Assembly: GCF_001911425.1 (NCBI RefSeq)
Contig: NZ_MPPL01000001.1
Span: forward strand, 4,041,716 to 4,105,715
DNA from: Mucilaginibacter polytrichastri
Lineage (GTDB): Bacteria; Bacteroidota; Bacteroidia; Sphingobacteriales; Sphingobacteriaceae
Direction of reading: 5' to 3'
Length of the DNA: 64,000 nt
Below, one piece after another: positions 61,205 to 64,000 of the stretch; within the stretch, counting starts at the first letter, position 1; the number at the start of each line of letters is the position of its first letter. The translations under genes were made by a program, and so were the position numbers. The notes beneath the pieces were generated by a model, which was not told the DNA's origin, ran no database searches, and was given only the letters and a program-made list of their open reading frames with translations.

Positions 61205-61615
61205 ATGACAGATGAAGACTTAACGGGCATGGCTGTAATGGTTCATCCCGAATTGCCCGAAGATCCGGCCGAGAAACAAGGAGAAATAGGAAGTATAACT
61301 GTAGGATCACTTGCGGAAGATCTGGTGAGGGTAAGATTTGATGATGACCGGCGTGGGCTTTACCGCATGGATGCGGTTTTAGTATTCAAAACATCCGATC
61401 AGATTTATCAGCACATCGAAGATAATATCATGACGATGACCCCCGCGACATTTAAAGACCTCAAAAATATAGCACTGCTGCTGGACTACGGTACGGCTCC
61501 GCAGCACCTTAAGGCGATGAAGATCGCGCAAAAGAATCCGGATGCGGTTTCCGCTGCATTGGTATCTCTGGAGGACAGCCTCGGCCACCAACAATCCTAC
61601 AAACGGGGCAGGTAA
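61205..61615 (+). CDS. Small conjugation-region protein, tandem paralogue A
   Basis: A 136-residue protein. N-terminal beta-rich part (TGMAVMVHPELPEDPAEKQG, EIGSITVG, VRVRFDDDRRGLYRMD) then a helical part (TPATFKDLKNIALLLDYGTA). It aligns along its whole length with the next gene 61634-62044. No family recognised. Follows the coupling ATPase by 15 bases in the same direction. Confidence 0.8.
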   Translation: MTDEDLTGMAVMVHPELPEDPAEKQGEIGSITVGSLAEDLVRVRFDDDRRGLYRMDAVLVFKTSDQIYQHIEDNIMTMTPATFKDLKNIALLLDYGTAPQHLKAMKIAQKNPDAVSAALVSLEDSLGHQQSYKRGR

Positions 61616-61633
61616 AAATTAACAACTAAAATT

Positions 61634-62044
61634 ATGGAAATTAACGGAAGTTTAGCCGGAACACTCGTTCTGGTACAACCGGATGTAGAAAATGATCCGG
61701 AAATGAAGAAAGGTCAAATAGGCGTTTTAACCTACGCCAGGTCTGAAACTGAAAACTATGTACGTTTTCCGGAGGGGGGCGAAGCATATTACCCCGCCGG
61801 GCAGGTCATGATGCTCAAAGACAAGCAGCAGGTCTTCGACGACCTGACCAATAATGGTTCATCGATGCCGCTTGATGATTTCAAGGCCATGTACAAAATC
61901 ATGCTGCTGCAGGATAGGGGCACGTCACAGGCTTTGTATTCGGCATTGGCCATTGCCAACGACCATCCCGGAGTGCAGGAAAAGGTACTGGACTTTATTA
62001 ATCCTTCCTATAAACAGGAATTGGCTAAGACCCACAGCCGATGA
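61634..62044 (+). CDS. Small conjugation-region protein, tandem paralogue B
   Basis: A 136-residue protein with the same plan as the previous one: AGTLVLVQPDVENDPEMKKG, QIGVLTYA, YYPAGQVMMLKDKQQVFDDL, then LDDFKAMYKIMLLQDRGTSQ. The equal length and layout indicate tandem duplication. Function unknown. Its stop overlaps the ATG of the peptidase gene. Confidence 0.8.
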   Translation: MEINGSLAGTLVLVQPDVENDPEMKKGQIGVLTYARSETENYVRFPEGGEAYYPAGQVMMLKDKQQVFDDLTNNGSSMPLDDFKAMYKIMLLQDRGTSQALYSALAIANDHPGVQEKVLDFINPSYKQELAKTHSR

Positions 62045-62523
62045 AATTTCTGATCAGTTTTTGCCTGGTCTGCCTGCCCCTTAAGCACCTCAAAATTAAT
62101 TCTGACTTCGGTTACCGTATCCACCCGCTTACCGGCAAATCTGCCATGCATTTAGGTGTTGATCTCAAGGCACGCCATGACACCGTTTTTGCCATTCTGG
62201 ATGGCTTGGTAAAATCCACTGGCTACGACACAGGATTAGGGATTAACATCAGGTTGGCCCATGGCGACATAGAATCAGTTTACGGTCACCTCAGCCAAAT
62301 ATGGGTAGTTACCCAGGATAGCGTGAGTGCGGGTGAGCCAATCGGCCTTACGGGTGCTACCGGGCATGTGACAGGCGAACACCTGCACTTCAGCATCTGC
62401 TACAGGCACAAATACATCAATCCAATTAAATTTTTATATGAACTGCTAATTAAACAAGAAAATGAGCAAAACTTTCAAAGCCCTGCCGATCCAGCTTTCA
62501 GACAAGCTGGTGGCAGAAATTAA
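62041..62523 (+). CDS. M23-family peptidoglycan endopeptidase
   Basis: A 160-residue protein with a signal-like start (MKFLISFCLVCLPLK) and an M23 LytM domain: DFGYRIHPLTGKSAMHLGVD carries HxxxD and the later GEHLHFSI carries HxH, together the zinc ligands. Such enzymes open peptidoglycan for the transfer apparatus. ATG 62041 overlaps the previous stop, and the 3' end overlaps the next gene by 62 bases in another frame, so all are coupled. Confidence 0.88.
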   Translation: MKFLISFCLVCLPLKHLKINSDFGYRIHPLTGKSAMHLGVDLKARHDTVFAILDGLVKSTGYDTGLGINIRLAHGDIESVYGHLSQIWVVTQDSVSAGEPIGLTGATGHVTGEHLHFSICYRHKYINPIKFLYELLIKQENEQNFQSPADPAFRQAGGRN

Positions 62524-63637
62524 AGAGGGTAATTCCCTGTTTCAAAAACCGATTAAAGAAAATGGCATGCCTGCCTTTGTTAAACCGATCAATCCAACTA
62601 CCGGTAAAGGCTACAGCGCAATGAATGCGCTGATCCTCGGCATGCAACGTCATGACGACCCACGCTGGATGTCAGCTGACGCCGCGCGTTACGCCGGCAA
62701 TTGGGTTAAAAAAGACGAAAAGGGTACCATGATCGAGTTTCCAAAGACCAGCGATATTCAGGCTATCCGTACCGCAGAGGGTAAGGTTATCAAGGATGAT
62801 GCAGGTGTGACACAAACTAAAACTGTGGAATTTGAAAAACCGCAGCGTGGTCAGGCATTCCTGTTCAATGGAAGTCAGTTGAAAGACTTACAGCCATTGG
62901 AAGAATTTTTGGCCAAGCAAAATGAGGGTCAAACACTGTCACCAAATGAACGGGCGGCAAAAATGATCGACGACAGCAAAGCGGTAATCATCCACGGCGG
63001 GCAGGAAGCTTATTATGATAAGCTGCGCGATGCCATAATTATGCCCGAGCCGGAACATTTTGAGAACGAAACTAAATACCTGCAGACTGCCATTCATCAG
63101 TTGGCACATTGGAGCGGCCATGAAAGCCGTCTTAACCGCCCGATGGAAGGCAAATTCGGATCATTGGATTACGCAAGAGAAGAAATGCGGGCAGCCATTG
63201 CCGGGATTCTGATCGGCGGGGAATTAAAGATCGGCCATAACTTCGGTCAGCAAGCTGCTTACATGAGCACCTTTGCCAAGATCTTAAAGGATGAGCCATT
63301 TGAGATTGCCAAAGCGACAAGGGACGCTCAAAAGATCGCTAATCTTTTATTAGGTACCAGTCAAAAGCGGGAACAGAAGCAAGGCGCTGAGCCGGGGTTT
63401 AAGAAAGGTGACGAGATTAATTACCTGGATACCACCTATAAGGTGCTGGAAACTTACAAAACAAAAAGTATCAAGGTGGAAGATGCCGACGGTACCCGCA
63501 AGGTATTGAAGCCCGACTATGGCCTTTATAAATCCCTGTTAGAAGCTAAAACCAACCCTCGTGAACCGGAAATGGTTTTGGAAGAAGAACAGGGTCAGTC
63601 CGAGGAACAGGGGCAAACTCAAAAAATAGGCCGTTAA
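62462..63637 (+). CDS. ArdC-like antirestriction protein with a variant zincin motif
   Basis: A 391-residue protein. Residues 1-110 form an ArdC-type ssDNA-binding domain (GNSLFQKPIKENGMPAFVKP, YSAMNALILGMQ, ARYAGNWVKKDEKGTMIEF). Residues 170-300 are the associated metallopeptidase-like domain, but the usual HExxH reads HQLAHWSGHESRL, so the catalytic Glu is Gln. A downstream YAREEMRAAIAG keeps a Glu. The tail has a KOW-like piece (GFKKGDEINYLDTTYKVLET). ArdC proteins protect incoming DNA during conjugation. Part of the coupled gene run. Confidence 0.88.
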   Translation: MSKTFKALPIQLSDKLVAEIKEGNSLFQKPIKENGMPAFVKPINPTTGKGYSAMNALILGMQRHDDPRWMSADAARYAGNWVKKDEKGTMIEFPKTSDIQAIRTAEGKVIKDDAGVTQTKTVEFEKPQRGQAFLFNGSQLKDLQPLEEFLAKQNEGQTLSPNERAAKMIDDSKAVIIHGGQEAYYDKLRDAIIMPEPEHFENETKYLQTAIHQLAHWSGHESRLNRPMEGKFGSLDYAREEMRAAIAGILIGGELKIGHNFGQQAAYMSTFAKILKDEPFEIAKATRDAQKIANLLLGTSQKREQKQGAEPGFKKGDEINYLDTTYKVLETYKTKSIKVEDADGTRKVLKPDYGLYKSLLEAKTNPREPEMVLEEEQGQSEEQGQTQKIGR

Positions 63638-63638
63638 C

Positions 63639-64000
63639 ATGGACCCGATAAAGTTTCACGAAAATGATCTCCCGGTCAAGGACCTGGAAACCATCGGGCT
63701 GGCCTCAGGCGGTCAGCTCTTGTTAAATGTCGATGACCTGAAAGCTTTGCTTTCAGGTCGCCGTACTGGCCTAATGGAATTGCATGACCTGGAAGCGGAA
63801 AATATTAAGATCAAATCTATCAATGCAAAAATATCACTGAAGCCAAATGAAAAGGGCCAGCTTGACCTTTTGATTCACCCGATTTACCGGGATGCGGAAA
63901 TACCTGATCTGTTGACCAAAAATGAAGCCCTGCAATTAGAAAAGGGTGAAGTAGGCAGCGTGCTGAGAATCGCCCTTGATAACCATGGCAATAAAAAGGA
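63639..64000 (+). CDS. DUF4099/DUF3945-type protein, cut by the window end
   Basis: ATG 63639, two bases after the ArdC gene stop, opens MDPIKFHENDLPVKDLETIG, then LLLNVDDLKALLSGRRTGLM and KISLKPNEKGQLDLLIHPIY. This is a DUF4099 domain, found in proteins of Bacteroidota conjugative elements, often with DUF3945. 120 residues are inside the window; the rest lies to the right. Same operon as the preceding genes. Confidence 0.85.
   Translation, partial: MDPIKFHENDLPVKDLETIGLASGGQLLLNVDDLKALLSGRRTGLMELHDLEAENIKIKSINAKISLKPNEKGQLDLLIHPIYRDAEIPDLLTKNEALQLEKGEVGSVLRIALDNHGNKK

Noticed and set aside
1..64000. CRISPR array, tRNA, rRNA or transposase gene
   Set aside because: None was seen on either strand; no regular spaced repeats or DDE/tyrosine recombinase motifs were found.

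Overview
The window looks like a chromosome segment, partly mobile, from a Bacteroidota species of the Sphingobacteriaceae type (Mucilaginibacter or Pedobacter-like). Reasons: AT-rich spacers, ATG starts mostly without Shine-Dalgarno sequences, several TAnnTTTG -7 elements, AraC/Crp/ECF regulators of the Bacteroidota kind, DUF4099 and VirD4/TraG-like conjugation genes of Bacteroidota elements, and a Ku/LigD repair island common in soil members of this group. Genus is inference; no rRNA or tRNA gene was seen.

1-11.5 kb: a compact minus-strand run of six genes that reads as one operon and resembles an anti-phage island: HNH protein, DUF4365 nuclease-like/helical-repeat protein, second HNH protein, an unrecognised protein, a 1592-residue caspase-NACHT protein and a DUF4238 protein. 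A convergent gene cut by the left edge shares a C-terminal module with the caspase-NACHT protein, the strongest hint of an undescribed multi-part system.

11.5-27.3 kb: accessory oxidoreductases and their regulators: LysR with an SRPBCC-like protein and a CurA-type reductase, AraC regulators, several SDRs, an amino-acid racemase/aldolase-like PLP enzyme, an Old Yellow Enzyme, DinB-like protein, an ECF sigma factor, and a Crp/Fnr regulator paired with an SDR through a shared palindrome TTTTACCAnnTGGTAAAA.

27.7-39.5 kb: a large PAS histidine kinase, a response regulator, then a rearranged zone in which a kinase and a response regulator are both 5'-truncated and joined head to head. A second Crp/Fnr module (ALDH, monooxygenase, regulator, SDR) is tied together by GTGAACtaGTTCAC operators. 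From 36.9 to 39.5 kb almost every gene is broken (DoxX, YCII, AraC, Crp/Fnr, Asp/Glu racemase).

39.5-56.5 kb: a DNA repair and mutagenesis island: Pol IV and a DnaE-type polymerase facing a SRAP/YedK gene across a shared operator-like region, a divergent Fpg/Nei protein, Ku, exonuclease III, LigD, Hsp20, lipocalin and many small conserved proteins (DUF1810, DUF4385, DUF2256, DUF3606). An S1/P1 nuclease gene at 57.7-58.8 kb is dead.

59.2-64 kb: part of a conjugative element: TraG/VirD4 coupling ATPase, two tandem paralogous small proteins, an M23 peptidase, an ArdC-like antirestriction protein and the start of a DUF4099 protein.

All family names come from reading motifs by eye; no database search was run.
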